Counted from the stretch's first letter, positions 38,147 to 47,035 are shown. The stretch: DNA of 64,000 nt from Pseudoalteromonas sp. OOF1S-7 (GCF_022347765.1 NZ_JAKRFZ010000001.1:618183-682182), one strand, 5' to 3'. Program-made: numbers and translations. Notes: a model not told the origin generated them from the sequence alone.

Positions 38147-39322
38147 ATGCCTATTCAGCCTCAAGTACAAAATTTTGCTATTGACGCTACCCTTGTTACC
38201 GATCTGGTTGCGCAGTACGGTTCACCACTACTGATGCTCGACTGTGAGCAGGTGCGTGACCAATACGAGGCACTTTGCGAAGCATTGCCCGGCGTGCGTT
38301 TACACTATGCCCTGAAGCCCCTGCCGCATCCAGCAGTAGTGCGCACTTTACTGCAACTGGGTGCCAGTTTTGATCTGGCAACCAGCGGTGAAGTCGCACT
38401 GGTACGTGAGCAGGGTGTGCCGGCTGAACGCACAATCCATACGCACCCAATCAAGCGTCGCAGTGACATTGCTGATGCATTGGAGTATGGCTGTCAGGTG
38501 TTTGTGGTCGACAACCTCAACGAGCTGGCTAAGTTTCGCGAGTTTGCCGAACAAGCTGAAGTGCTGATCCGACTGAGCTTTCGCAACAGTGAAGCCTATG
38601 CCGACCTGTCGAAAAAATTCGGTTGCAGTCCGGCCGATGCAATGAACCTGATCCGTCAGGCGCAGCAATGGGGTATTCGGGTGAAAGGTCTGTCGTTTCA
38701 TGTTGGTTCACAAACCGCCAATGCCGACAAATATGTCGCGGCTATTCAGGCGTGCAAACAGCTGATGGACGACGTGGTGGCTGAAGGCTTGCCTGCACTG
38801 AGCTGCCTGGATATTGGTGGTGGTTTCCCGGTATCGTACGCGAGCAACCAGGTAGATATTCGTGCTTTTTGTGCGCCAATCAATGCGGCACTGGCACAAC
38901 TGCCAGAGACGGTGCAGCGTATTGCCGAGCCCGGTCGCTTTATCGTTGCCGGTGCGATGACCTGCGTTGCCTCGGTGATGGGTCAGGCACAACGTGAAGG
39001 CCGTACCTGGTATTATCTGGACGATGGGATTTATGGCTCTTTCAGTGGGCTGATGTTCGACATGGCGTGCTATCCGCTGCGCACTCTGAAGACCGCTGAT
39101 GTGGTCTATCCAAGCGTACTGGCAGGGCCAACCTGCGACAGCATAGACGTGATCTGTGATGCCGTTGAACTGCCCAAACTGGAAGATGGCGATCTGGTGA
39201 TCACCCGCATGATGGGTGCCTACACCAGTGCAACAGCGACCGACTTCAACTTCTTCAAACGTGCCACCACAGTGGTACTCAATGAAGTGATCCAACTTCA
39301 CCAGGCCGAATTCGGCAGCTAA
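38147..39322 (+). CDS. Ornithine/lysine decarboxylase (fold-type III PLP)
   Basis: The 391-residue protein is an alanine-racemase-fold decarboxylase like eukaryotic ornithine decarboxylase and the bifunctional lysine/ornithine enzyme of Vibrio. Lys57 in HYALKPLPH binds PLP, HVGSQ and DIGGGFP line the cofactor, EPGRF binds phosphate, and Cys330 in GPTCDSID completes the active site across the dimer. It would make putrescine or cadaverine. The window also carries SpeA-SpeB, so two polyamine routes may coexist. Which amino acid is preferred cannot be told by eye. Confidence 0.88.
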   Translation: MPIQPQVQNFAIDATLVTDLVAQYGSPLLMLDCEQVRDQYEALCEALPGVRLHYALKPLPHPAVVRTLLQLGASFDLATSGEVALVREQGVPAERTIHTHPIKRRSDIADALEYGCQVFVVDNLNELAKFREFAEQAEVLIRLSFRNSEAYADLSKKFGCSPADAMNLIRQAQQWGIRVKGLSFHVGSQTANADKYVAAIQACKQLMDDVVAEGLPALSCLDIGGGFPVSYASNQVDIRAFCAPINAALAQLPETVQRIAEPGRFIVAGAMTCVASVMGQAQREGRTWYYLDDGIYGSFSGLMFDMACYPLRTLKTADVVYPSVLAGPTCDSIDVICDAVELPKLEDGDLVITRMMGAYTSATATDFNFFKRATTVVLNEVIQLHQAEFGS

Positions 39323-39336
39323 CTTACCTACCTGTC

Positions 39337-39357
39337 AGAGGCTCCCCGGGGGCCTCT
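39337..39357 (+). terminator. Hairpin after the decarboxylase gene
   Basis: AGAGGC and GCCTCT flank a CCCCGGGG palindrome, giving a very stable G+C-rich hairpin just after the stop. The T tract is poor (CACCTTG follows), so termination may be partial. Confidence 0.5.
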
Positions 39358-39702
39358 CACCTTGACATATCCAATCGGACGTATAAGGCTCTCTACCCTT
39401 CCGACGTTTATGTGCGTGTATCTGATACAGCATGCTGCGCAATAAATAACGCATCGGCCTTGACCAGCGCGCTGAAGCACCACATCACCCACATATAACA
39501 CCAAAAAAGGTCCTGAAATAAGAAGATTAATTACTTCCACAAACACTTATACTAAGAATTAAATAGACCACACACCCGGCCAGATGAAAATTTTTATTCA
39601 TTTCGTTTGACTTTTGTTCAATTGAACGTAACTTTTAATACAACTCGATACACCGAGTTAACCAAATAAAAACAAATACCTTTATGACAACAGGAAAAAC
39701 GA
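39358..39702. other. Subtilase upstream region
   Basis: No gene was found here. A perfect 12-bp palindrome, GTTCAATTGAAC, lies at 39616-39627, overlapping a TTGACT/TTGAAC-type -35 region. It could be a regulator site for the downstream protease gene. The rest is A+T-rich. Confidence 0.4.
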
Positions 39703-40845
39703 ATGAAACATTCTTTAATTTGCTTATCGGTTGTAAGTGTCCTTTCAAGTGCCGCTACATCAGCGTCTGAACCCGACTATCGGGGTGCAGCTGCTGAGCT
39801 GGCGATCAACAACACCTGTATCGTCAGATTCGACGACAAAACAGAAAAACTGGATGTGGAGGGCAAGGCCAGAGGGCTGCTGGCCCGCGCAAACGCTCAG
39901 GCAAAACACATTTACAAACATGCAATGAAAGGCATGGCAGTCAATATGAGCTGTGAGCTGGCACGTGCAACCTTTGCTGCAGAATCGGCCTCAATGCGCT
40001 TTACGCCAGATGGTGCCGTGTATGCCAGCCCGGCCAAAAAGCTTGGAAAACCAGGTGGTGGAGGTTCGCAAGGCCAGACCACTCCATGGAGTGTCAGTCG
40101 TGTTGGTGGCCCCGTTGATGGCAGCGGTTATACCGCCTGGGTCATAGATACGGGCATCGACGTTGACCATAGCGATCTCAATGTAGACAGCAGCCGAGGC
40201 TTCAGCGCATTCAGTAAAGGTAAGAATGCCGGTGTGGACGATGGCAATGGTCACGGCACCCATGTCGCCGGCACCATTGCAGCGTTAGATAATGACATCG
40301 ATGTGGTTGGTGTCGCGGCAGGTGCGACCGTTGTTCCGGTGAAAGTACTCGATTCCCGCGGTTCAGGCAGCTGGTCGGGTGTTTTAGCCGGTATCGACCA
40401 TGTCGCAGCCAATGCGTCAGCGGGGGACTGTGTCAACATGAGTCTGGGCGGTGGCTTTAACCAGGAACTGAATGATGCCGTCGAAAGTGCAGCACAACAA
40501 TCGGGGGCTTTCTTTGTGATTGCAGCTGGTAACGAGAGTCAGCATGCCAGCAATGTCTCTCCCGCCAGTGCTTCACATCCGCGCGTATATACTATCTCAG
40601 CCACAGATGCCAATGATCGCTTTGCCAGCTTCTCAAACTATGGCAATCCGCCTGTCGACTATGCGGCACCGGGTGTCAGCATTTTGTCGACACGCAATGG
40701 TGGTGGTACGACCACAATGTCGGGTACGTCGATGGCATCACCCGCAGCCTGTGCCGTGATTATGATGAGCAATGGTAACCCCAGAACGGATGGTCGCGCA
40801 TCCGGAGATCCGGATGGTAATGCCGACAGCATCATTCACTTATAA
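39703..40845 (+). CDS. Secreted subtilisin-like serine protease (S8)
   Basis: The 380-residue preproprotein has a signal peptide (to about residue 22), a propeptide of roughly 100 residues that resembles the I9 inhibitor fold, and a complete S8 catalytic domain. The catalytic triad is Asp149 (VIDTGIDVDH), His184 (GHGTHVAGT) and Ser343 (SGTSMASP), with the oxyanion Asn in FVIAAGNESQ. There is no C-terminal PPC or other appended domain, so the enzyme should be compact and fully released. Extracellular proteases of this type are common in marine Alteromonadales. Confidence 0.93.
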   Translation: MKHSLICLSVVSVLSSAATSASEPDYRGAAAELAINNTCIVRFDDKTEKLDVEGKARGLLARANAQAKHIYKHAMKGMAVNMSCELARATFAAESASMRFTPDGAVYASPAKKLGKPGGGGSQGQTTPWSVSRVGGPVDGSGYTAWVIDTGIDVDHSDLNVDSSRGFSAFSKGKNAGVDDGNGHGTHVAGTIAALDNDIDVVGVAAGATVVPVKVLDSRGSGSWSGVLAGIDHVAANASAGDCVNMSLGGGFNQELNDAVESAAQQSGAFFVIAAGNESQHASNVSPASASHPRVYTISATDANDRFASFSNYGNPPVDYAAPGVSILSTRNGGGTTTMSGTSMASPAACAVIMMSNGNPRTDGRASGDPDGNADSIIHL

Positions 40846-40906
40846 GTGACAGACAGCAGTTCAGCCTCTGCGCTGAGCTGCTGCTATAATTGGCTACTTC
40901 AGACTC

Positions 40907-41263
40907 TCAGACCGATATTCCCTGCGCTTGCATAGACCGAACACCCGCAATCGCCTGCATAATATCCATAAAATACACGTCTTCCAGTAAAGAAATCACA
41001 TCATTCCATCTCGGGTTAAACTCGTTGTTCTCCCAGCGCCTTAAAGTACGCTCCTCAATACCATAGCTTGCGGCTGATTCTGCTTGAGTATAACCTCTTG
41101 ATTTACGAGCATACTTTAACAATTGTGCCCCCCGGGGAGCCCGCAACAAGTCAAACTCTTGTGCCTTATCTTGGTGCGGTGATGGAACACCTCCTCCCAG
41201 AGCAAACGGATTAATCATGGTTTCTGTCGGGATCTTGCAGGTAACTGTGCTGGTCATATCCAC
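40907..41263 (-). CDS. HTH-domain (XRE-like) transcriptional regulator
   Basis: The 118-residue protein has a Cro/CI-type helix-turn-helix at about residues 50-85: SRGYTQAESAASYGIEERTL followed by RRWENNEFNP. The N-terminal 40 residues are Pro/Gly-rich and not conserved with known regulators. It is divergent from the S24-type repressor gene across a region dense in TTACGCA motifs, which may be the shared operators. Confidence 0.75.
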   Translation of the reverse strand: MDMTSTVTCKIPTETMINPFALGGGVPSPHQDKAQEFDLLRAPRGAQLLKYARKSRGYTQAESAASYGIEERTLRRWENNEFNPRWNDVISLLEDVYFMDIMQAIAGVRSMQAQGISV

Positions 41264-41275
41264 TTCCTTACTTTT

Positions 41276-41468
41276 TTACGCAATCTTGTCATGTTGCCCA
41301 ACTATATTGATGCAATTGGGTCATTATCTACTATCAGCAATGGCTGTTAACGCGGACTGAATCCTTAAAACACCGCCAATGCGTAATTTATGAAAGATGA
41401 TAGTTTAGTTTTTTACGCAGATCAATGCGTAATTTTCAAAACTTTGCGTAAAAATTTGAATTGCGTTT
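41276..41468. promoter_or_regulatory. Operator array of TTACGCA / TGCGTAA motifs
   Basis: Six copies of the motif occur between the two divergent regulator genes: TTACGCAA (41276), ATGCGTAA (41379), TTACGCAG (41413), ATGCGTAA (41425), TTGCGTAA (41444) and TTGCGTTT (41461). The copies at 41413 and 41425 form a perfect inverted repeat, TTACGCA-6-TGCGTAA. This looks like binding sites for one of the two flanking HTH proteins. Confidence 0.65.
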
Positions 41469-41489
41469 TTTCATTCAAGTTTCTATAAT
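41461..41489 (+). promoter_or_regulatory. Promoter of the S24-type repressor gene
   Basis: A consensus -10 TATAAT (41484-41489) lies 17 bases after TTGCGT (41461-41466), which also belongs to the operator motif. Binding there would block the -35 region, consistent with autorepression. Confidence 0.6.
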
Positions 41490-41534
41490 GCCGTATTGCT
41501 TAAAAATGGGACACCAAAGGCGTGGTATCAAACA

Positions 41535-42239
41535 ATGGAAAAACAACATAATACGGAAGCTGATATCTCAGCATTCGCAGAGCGCGTTGAATATGCAATT
41601 AAACCGCATAGTATTCGTGCCTTTGCGTCAAAAATTGATATTTCTGAAGGAACGTTAAGACGCATACTAAAAGGTGAAGATCCTAAGCTGAGTATAGTTG
41701 AACGCATTGCACAGGTCGCTAATGTGGATCTAATGTGGCTGATCCAGGGAGAGACTGCTGCGGACTGCCCACAATCACCGATTATTACCCAACCACTTGT
41801 GAAGCTGGATGAATTTAACGAAGCCTTTGTGCTGGTCCCGGGCTATCATGTCTCGGTCAGTACCGGCCATGGTGCCTTTAATGACAATGCCCAGGTTGCA
41901 CGCCATCTGGCATTCAGAAAAAAGTGGATAGATTACAAAAACCTTGATAAAAGTGAGCTGGCAGTGGTCTTTGCCAAAGGCGACTCCATGGAACCCACCA
42001 TTCACAACAACAACACTATTTTGGTGGATTTGAGTGATAAAAAACTCAGTGAAGGTCTGATCTATGTCGTCCGACTGGGTGAAGAGCTGTACGCCAAACG
42101 CTTACAACAATATCTGGATGGCTCGGTAAGGCTTATCAGTGATAACAAAGAATACGTTGAGCAGGTGGTCCGGGCCGACGAGCTGGAGCAACTGGAGATC
42201 ATCGGCAAAGTCGTGTGGATTGGCAAAGATCTGGCGTAA
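41535..42239 (+). CDS. CI/LexA-like repressor with S24 peptidase-fold domain
   Basis: The 234-residue protein (start at 41535; an upstream TTG at 41496 is less likely) has an N-terminal helix-turn-helix at about residues 22-70 (IRAFASKIDISEGTLRRILKG) and a C-terminal S24 fold. The Ser is in AKGDSMEPTI and the Lys in LYAKRLQQ. These are the residues used for self-cleavage in phage repressors. I could not see a sure Ala-Gly cleavage site. No other phage gene is nearby, so it may be a domesticated regulator rather than part of a live prophage. Confidence 0.8.
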   Translation: MEKQHNTEADISAFAERVEYAIKPHSIRAFASKIDISEGTLRRILKGEDPKLSIVERIAQVANVDLMWLIQGETAADCPQSPIITQPLVKLDEFNEAFVLVPGYHVSVSTGHGAFNDNAQVARHLAFRKKWIDYKNLDKSELAVVFAKGDSMEPTIHNNNTILVDLSDKKLSEGLIYVVRLGEELYAKRLQQYLDGSVRLISDNKEYVEQVVRADELEQLEIIGKVVWIGKDLA

Positions 42240-42304
42240 TAAAACGCCCATCACGACCGCTGAGCAGGCACTGTATAGCTACCAGAGGACTAATATCTGC
42301 CAGG

Positions 42305-42964
42305 CTAGTACTTACCACCTTGTTCATTTGAACTGGTTACTATCTCTCCCTGATAGAGCTGATTGCGGCCACTGCCGCCGTTAAGGGTGTCGTAACCCGT
42401 GCCGCCAGCGAGAATATCATTCCCCTCTTTGCCTTCGAGTACATCTTTGTCATCACCGCCGAGCAGAGTGTCATCGCCAATCCCACCGACCAGCTTGTCA
42501 CGTCCGGAAAATCCTCTGAGTTCATCATTGCCAGCGCCACCAAATAATCGGTCCGCACCACGCCCCCCCATCACTTCATCATCACCGCTGCCGGCCCAGA
42601 TGTGTTGTTCAATGGTCATGGCACGGCCGTCGTAACTGTCATTGCCTTCGCTCAGATAAACGTGAATTTGCTCAACCTGATTGGCATAGATAAACACACA
42701 GCTGGCACTGTCCGAGGTAGCTCTCATTACTTTAATGCGCCGACCGTCCAGGGTTAGCCGGTACGTTTCTGCCTCTGTCGTGCCAACAATATTAAGCACC
42801 ACGATGTGCCTGACCGATTTTACAGCACGCAAAGACATGCGCTTTAATTCGACAATGGCGCCTCCACCCAGTCCGACGCACACGCCATCGGATGCAATCG
42901 CACCGTGAGCACCAAGCATGCCCATAAGACCCAATAAAAACGTCACCAAGACCCGCTTAACCAT
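42305..42964 (-). CDS. Secreted protein with RTX calcium-binding repeats
   Basis: The 219-residue protein has an N-terminal signal peptide (MVKRVLVTFLLGLMG...GAIA) and a C-terminal half built of glycine-aspartate nonapeptide repeats, for example GGAGNDELRG, GGIGDDTLLG and GKEGNDILAG. Such repeats bind calcium in a beta-roll. Unlike classical RTX toxins, it has a Sec-type signal and is short. It thus likely folds in the periplasm or at the surface rather than using a type I system. The region between (about 25-110) is of unknown fold. Confidence 0.75.
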   Translation of the reverse strand: MVKRVLVTFLLGLMGMLGAHGAIASDGVCVGLGGGAIVELKRMSLRAVKSVRHIVVLNIVGTTEAETYRLTLDGRRIKVMRATSDSASCVFIYANQVEQIHVYLSEGNDSYDGRAMTIEQHIWAGSGDDEVMGGRGADRLFGGAGNDELRGFSGRDKLVGGIGDDTLLGGDDKDVLEGKEGNDILAGGTGYDTLNGGSGRNQLYQGEIVTSSNEQGGKY

Positions 42965-43191
42965 ATCCCTACACCCTTTTAAAAGCGCTGTTTAACCTGG
43001 CTGAGTGAAATTAGATGCCGTGCTAATACCATATAACCAGATTACCTATTGTCACTCTAGCGACACAGTATGGACACAATGTGCAGATGTAACACGGGAA
43101 GCCTATTTAAGTTTAGCTGCTCAATACGAGAATGGTGGGCAAAATTATTAGGGTGGGATGTAAACCTCGCTGGGTATGTGAGAGTTCAGTA

Positions 43192-43210
43192 AGAGCCCAT
43201 TACGGGCTCT
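43192..43210 (-). terminator. Hairpin after the GG-leader peptide gene
   Basis: AGAGCCC and GGGCTCT with a five-base loop lie 19 bases past the minus-strand stop codon. There is no run of T residues on that strand, so it may serve as an RNA-stabilising 3' end or a weak terminator. Confidence 0.4.
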
Positions 43211-43228
43211 GTGATCAACAAATCCAGT

Positions 43229-43390
43229 TTAGCACTCACATGCCCAGTAGCGATTACCTGTTTCTGATTGCGGTGGCGGATTACAGCGGTATGAATGCGC
43301 ACCACCCGCTACATTAGGGGTTTGTTGCTGTGCCAGTTGTTGTGTATCTGTAAGGCGCTTTAGTGCTGATTTTTTAATTTGTAATTTCAT
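43229..43390 (-). CDS. Double-glycine-leader peptide (bacteriocin/RiPP-like precursor)
   Basis: A 53-residue peptide is encoded with a strong ribosome binding site (AAGGACAAG) nine bases upstream. The leader is basic (MKLQIKKSALKRL), then Gln-rich, and ends in TPNVAGG, the double-glycine cleavage motif used by peptidase-containing ABC exporters (C39 family). The 23-residue mature part begins AHSYRCNPPPQ and ends RYWACEC, with three Cys and three adjacent Pro. The short leader with -[VI]AGG recalls small orphan peptides common in Pseudoalteromonas genomes. No exporter or modifying enzyme lies next to it. Function unknown. Confidence 0.65.
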   Translation of the reverse strand: MKLQIKKSALKRLTDTQQLAQQQTPNVAGGAHSYRCNPPPQSETGNRYWACEC

Positions 43391-43486
43391 TTTCTTGTCC
43401 TTGAGTTGAATTTTTTATGGCCAAAAAAAGACCACAAGAAACAACCTGACATTTTAACCACAATAAATCAACAATTATTTTACCAG

Positions 43487-43954
43487 TTATGAGTCGTCCG
43501 TCATCCACTGGGCCATGCGTGCCATAATCTCTTCTTCAGTTAAATCTTCCTGATGCGTGCCTATGGTCCAGACGTGACCAAATGGGTCCTGCAATGTCCC
43601 CGCTCTGTCGCCATAAAATTGATCCACCACGGGACGTAGCTCGGTCGCTCCCGCTGCGATGGCCTGGGCAAAGGTGCTATCAACATCAGGGACGTACAAC
43701 ATCAAACTAACCGGTGTACCTCCGAGCTGCTGTGGACTCTTAAAGTGCATATCCGGACACATATCTGACAGCATTAAATGAGAGTCTCCAATCTTTAGCT
43801 CTGCATGTGCCACACCGCCATCTGGCATAGGCAGCTGCATAATCAACTCTGCAGAAAAAGCCTTGCGGTAAAAATCTATCGCCTGGGCCGCATTTTCGGT
43901 GATCAAGTAGGGAGTCAGGGCGTGGTAGCCATCCGGTATCGCTGAAACTGTCAT
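43487..43954 (-). CDS. VOC/PhnB-like glyoxalase-fold protein
   Basis: The start at 43952-43954 has GAGGAAA upstream and removes a non-conserved 33-residue extension. The 155-residue product matches the PhnB-like branch of the vicinal oxygen chelate superfamily: YLITENAAQAIDFYRKAFSAE, HAELKIGDSHLMLSD and a GDRAGTLQDPFGHVWTIGTH ending. Metal ligands of true glyoxalases are only partly present, so catalysis is uncertain. It is a stand-alone cytoplasmic protein. Confidence 0.82.
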   Translation of the reverse strand: MTVSAIPDGYHALTPYLITENAAQAIDFYRKAFSAELIMQLPMPDGGVAHAELKIGDSHLMLSDMCPDMHFKSPQQLGGTPVSLMLYVPDVDSTFAQAIAAGATELRPVVDQFYGDRAGTLQDPFGHVWTIGTHQEDLTEEEIMARMAQWMTDDS

Positions 43955-44191
43955 AATGATTTCCTCACACGTTAAGAGCTGTGCCATGACATGTCTTTTG
44001 GCTGTATGCATACCCACATATACACCATACCGCTCGTCAGGCAACCTGGTCATTTAAAGCTAGCCCAGTTCGCTGAAATGTCGAATTATGCTCCAGCTCT
44101 GCACAAATCTTCACACCTTGTGTTCATGCCTTTTTCAGCGCCTCAAAAAGCGTTAAACTAGGCGCTTTTAATGCCCAACAGTGAGAGCACG

Positions 44192-44947
44192 ATGCAACGT
44201 AAAAAGTTGGTAAACCACCTCAATGAATTTCTTAAACCTTTTCAGATAAAAGACTACTGTCCAAATGGCTTGCAGGTCGAAGGGAAAACGGAGATCCGTA
44301 AGGTCATCACCGGCGTGACAGCCAGCCAGGCTCTCATCGATGCAGCCATTGAAAAACAGGCCGATGCCATACTGGTTCATCATGGCTACTTCTGGAAGGG
44401 CGAAGATCAAACCATTACCGGCATGAAAAAGCGCCGTCTGCAGGCCTTACTGGCACATGATATAAACTTACTGGCTTATCACCTGCCATTGGATGTGCAC
44501 TCGGAAGTTGGCAACAACGCGCAACTCGGGAAGCTTCTGGGCCTGACTATGGAACGCCCGCTGGAACCCTGGAACAGTAATAGTGTTGCGGTCAAAGGTA
44601 AGCTGAGTGAGCCTATGGCTGCGACCGACTTTGCCGCTTTGATTGAACAGAAGCTGGGGCGTAAGCCGCTTCTCAATCAGTCAGGTAGCCATCTTATCAA
44701 AACCATTGCCTGGTGCACTGGCGGCGGCCAGAGCTTTATTGACCTGGCAGCCAGCCAGGGGGTTGATGCCTACCTCACAGGTGAGGCGTCTGAACAAACC
44801 ATCCACTCATCGAATGAACAACAGATCCACTTTTTTGCAGCCGGACACCATGCAACTGAGCGATATGGCGTAAAAGCTCTGGGCGAGTATCTGGCAACTC
44901 AGTTTGACCTGGATGTTGAATTTGTTGATATCGACAACCCAGTGTGA
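44192..44947 (+). CDS. ybgI: NIF3-like dinuclear metal centre protein YbgI
   Basis: The 251-residue protein belongs to the widespread NIF3/YbgI family, which forms hexameric rings with two metals per subunit. It shows ILVHHGYFWKGED near residue 65 and HHATERYGV near the C-terminus, the two His-rich metal sites. I chose the ATG at 44192 because GAGAGCACG precedes it and E. coli YbgI starts there. The exact reaction is unsettled in the literature. It lies three bases before cmoM. Confidence 0.9.
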   Translation: MQRKKLVNHLNEFLKPFQIKDYCPNGLQVEGKTEIRKVITGVTASQALIDAAIEKQADAILVHHGYFWKGEDQTITGMKKRRLQALLAHDINLLAYHLPLDVHSEVGNNAQLGKLLGLTMERPLEPWNSNSVAVKGKLSEPMAATDFAALIEQKLGRKPLLNQSGSHLIKTIAWCTGGGQSFIDLAASQGVDAYLTGEASEQTIHSSNEQQIHFFAAGHHATERYGVKALGEYLATQFDLDVEFVDIDNPV

Positions 44948-44950
44948 CCT

Positions 44951-45772
44951 ATGGCCAAGCACACACAACGTACCCTCAATCGCAATGAGGACCGCAACTT
45001 TAGCGAATTAACCAGCAAATTTAAGAATAATATTTATGGCACCAACAAAGGCAAACTGAGAGAAGCCGTTTTGCAACGAGATCTCGCACAGCACTTGCCC
45101 TGGCTGGGTGTCGAGCTGGACAAAACAATACTTGATGTTGGCGGTGGTCAGGGTCAGCTGGCGCTGTTTCTGGCACGATTAGGGCATCATGTCACACTCG
45201 TCGATATCTCTGACGAAATGCTGGCACAAGCACAGACACAGGCCGACGCGCAGGGCGTCGGCGATCGGGTGACCCTGATCCATGCACCGCTGCAGGCACT
45301 CTCCGAGCTTTCACTCGGTCAGTTTGATCTGGTGATGTGTCATGCGGTGCTGGAATGGCTTACTGAGCAGCAACAGGCGCTGGCTCTGTTAACCCAACGA
45401 CTCACCTCGCAAGGACACTTGTCCCTGATGTATTACAACCGGATAGCGCAGCGAATGGCCAATATGGTCTATGGTAATTTCGACTATGTACGTAATGGTC
45501 TGCAGGTGAAGCAAAAAGTGGGATTGAGCCCTAACCGTCCGCTGGAGCCTGAGGACGTCAACGGCTGGCTAAGCACCTTACCGTTGCAAAAGATTGCTCA
45601 GTCGGGTGTGCGCTGCTTTCACGATTATCTACGCGACCCAGAAAAGGGACATGGTCAGTTTGACGCCTTGCTCGAACTGGAACTCAAGTACAATCAGCAG
45701 GAACCCTATGCCTCCCTCGGCAGGTATACCCACCTGATGTTACAACATCGAGCGGTTGCGAAGAGCCTATAA
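44951..45772 (+). CDS. cmoM: tRNA 5-carboxymethoxyuridine methyltransferase CmoM
   Basis: CmoM (formerly SmtA) methylates the carboxymethoxyuridine at position 34 of certain tRNAs. The 273-residue protein has the family N-terminus DRNFSELTSKFKNNIYGTNK (about residues 15-34) and the SAM-binding loop ILDVGGGQGQLALFLARLG. A C-terminal substrate region, FHDYLRDPEKG, is also typical. It is probably co-transcribed with ybgI. Confidence 0.9.
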   Translation: MAKHTQRTLNRNEDRNFSELTSKFKNNIYGTNKGKLREAVLQRDLAQHLPWLGVELDKTILDVGGGQGQLALFLARLGHHVTLVDISDEMLAQAQTQADAQGVGDRVTLIHAPLQALSELSLGQFDLVMCHAVLEWLTEQQQALALLTQRLTSQGHLSLMYYNRIAQRMANMVYGNFDYVRNGLQVKQKVGLSPNRPLEPEDVNGWLSTLPLQKIAQSGVRCFHDYLRDPEKGHGQFDALLELELKYNQQEPYASLGRYTHLMLQHRAVAKSL

Positions 45773-45779
45773 AAAAAGA

Positions 45780-45806
45780 CCCTGGCACCCATTTTCAGTG
45801 CCAGGG
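45780..45806 (-). terminator. Terminator between cmoM and the regulator gene
   Basis: A perfect 9-bp stem, CCCTGGCAC / GTGCCAGGG, stands next to an A7 run on its left. On the minus strand this is a G+C-rich hairpin followed by T7. It therefore best serves the minus-strand regulator gene to the right and may also stop cmoM weakly. Confidence 0.8.
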
Positions 45807-45967
45807 CCGAGACATGTGTCCAGGTCTTTGATCCTGTCGTCATACACTCACATTGCTCAGCAAGCGCATGTCAATGCCAAAGGTCGGGAGAGCAACGATT
45901 TAACCGTGGCACAACAATGTAAAAAAGTCATCAATTATCCTTTGAATAATTTGGAAAAGCACTTTTT

Positions 45968-46876
45968 TCAATCACTTAAGGAGCTTTTCTTTGCGGAAAA
46001 ATGAGACAATATGTGGCCGTATAACTGCGGTCGCTCGGTCGTCACGCCCTGCCCTCCACTATCAGCAATGACTTGTAACAGTGCCTGGTTATCAATCAAA
46101 GTGTAAAAGTAATAAGGGGTTTGATTGCCCTGAGCCCTCAGTTGTTGCAATAGCTTCAATCCCGCCAGCGGTTCCTGTGCCCGCCCCATATCCGAAATAA
46201 TCAGATTGTATTCATACATTTGCAGTAGTAATAACGCTTCTTCGCTGGTTTTGACGGTATACACTCCAATACGATGCCGTTCAAAGTAACGTTTTTCCTG
46301 TAAATTATTCGCGGGGTTATCATCGACCCAGAGTATTCGCCCGATAGCATCAGACGGTTCACCATGTCGCAACTCCCAGGCCGGCTCAGTACTGTGCGTC
46401 ATTAATCCGATAAAGCACATCAACGCAATTACCAGCACTGGCAACCAGTAGCGGACAGACAAAATACTGGTATTTCGTGGTGCGATCACTTGCACTGGCT
46501 GTGCGATAACAGATGACGTCGTTGCACCATGGGCTGACCCCATTAAAGTACCCGTAAACGCGTGCTCACTGACTGCGATGGCGGGGGCAAAGCGATAGCC
46601 CTGACCGCGCACAGTTACAATGCAGTTTTGCATAAGCCCCGCGCGATTGAGTTGACTGCGCAGAGCGGAGACCAGTTTTGGCAATGACCAATCTGATACG
46701 ACGGTATTCGGCCACAGCACTTTGACTAGCTCCGCGTGTGAACAGACCTGAGAGCGGCGCTGCAAAAGATAATGAAGAAGCATAAAGGCACGGTCGTCCA
46801 GCTGAGTCGACCGCTCATTGATGATGACGCACTGCGTCGCAATATTCAAACGCGCATTGGCGAATTGAAATTCCAT
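45968..46876 (-). CDS. Membrane-anchored winged-helix regulator with a receiver-like C-domain
   Basis: The 302-residue protein has an OmpR/CadC-type winged helix (residues 1-98; SALRSQLN...IVTVRGQGYRF), a linker, one membrane helix (143-160, YWLPVLVIALMCFIGLM), and a C-terminal domain that resembles a response-regulator receiver (about 180-295). The latter shows ILWVDDNPANN (Asp185/186) and IISDMG (Asp229 at the phosphoacceptor place), but the conserved Lys is not evident. With DNA binding in the cytoplasm, the receiver-like domain would be in the periplasm. There it could not be phosphorylated by ordinary kinases, so it may act as a ligand or protein sensor. Confidence 0.75.
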   Translation of the reverse strand: MEFQFANARLNIATQCVIINERSTQLDDRAFMLLHYLLQRRSQVCSHAELVKVLWPNTVVSDWSLPKLVSALRSQLNRAGLMQNCIVTVRGQGYRFAPAIAVSEHAFTGTLMGSAHGATTSSVIAQPVQVIAPRNTSILSVRYWLPVLVIALMCFIGLMTHSTEPAWELRHGEPSDAIGRILWVDDNPANNLQEKRYFERHRIGVYTVKTSEEALLLLQMYEYNLIISDMGRAQEPLAGLKLLQQLRAQGNQTPYYFYTLIDNQALLQVIADSGGQGVTTERPQLYGHILSHFSAKKSSLSD

Positions 46877-47035
46877 AACCCTGACAATATTCTTATTATT
46901 ATCGCACCAGCGTAGCGGATTTTTTATTCACATGCCAGTTACAAGCACTTGAATAGTTATCAACTTTGGTCTTACTGGCCCCTATTTTCATTTTGAAAAC
47001 TTCAATTTATAAGCTTTAGAATCAATCAATTAATA

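Noticed and set aside
43132..43317. A 61-codon plus-strand frame opposite the GG-leader peptide
   Set aside because: It lacks a ribosome binding site and is the shadow of the better supported minus-strand peptide gene.
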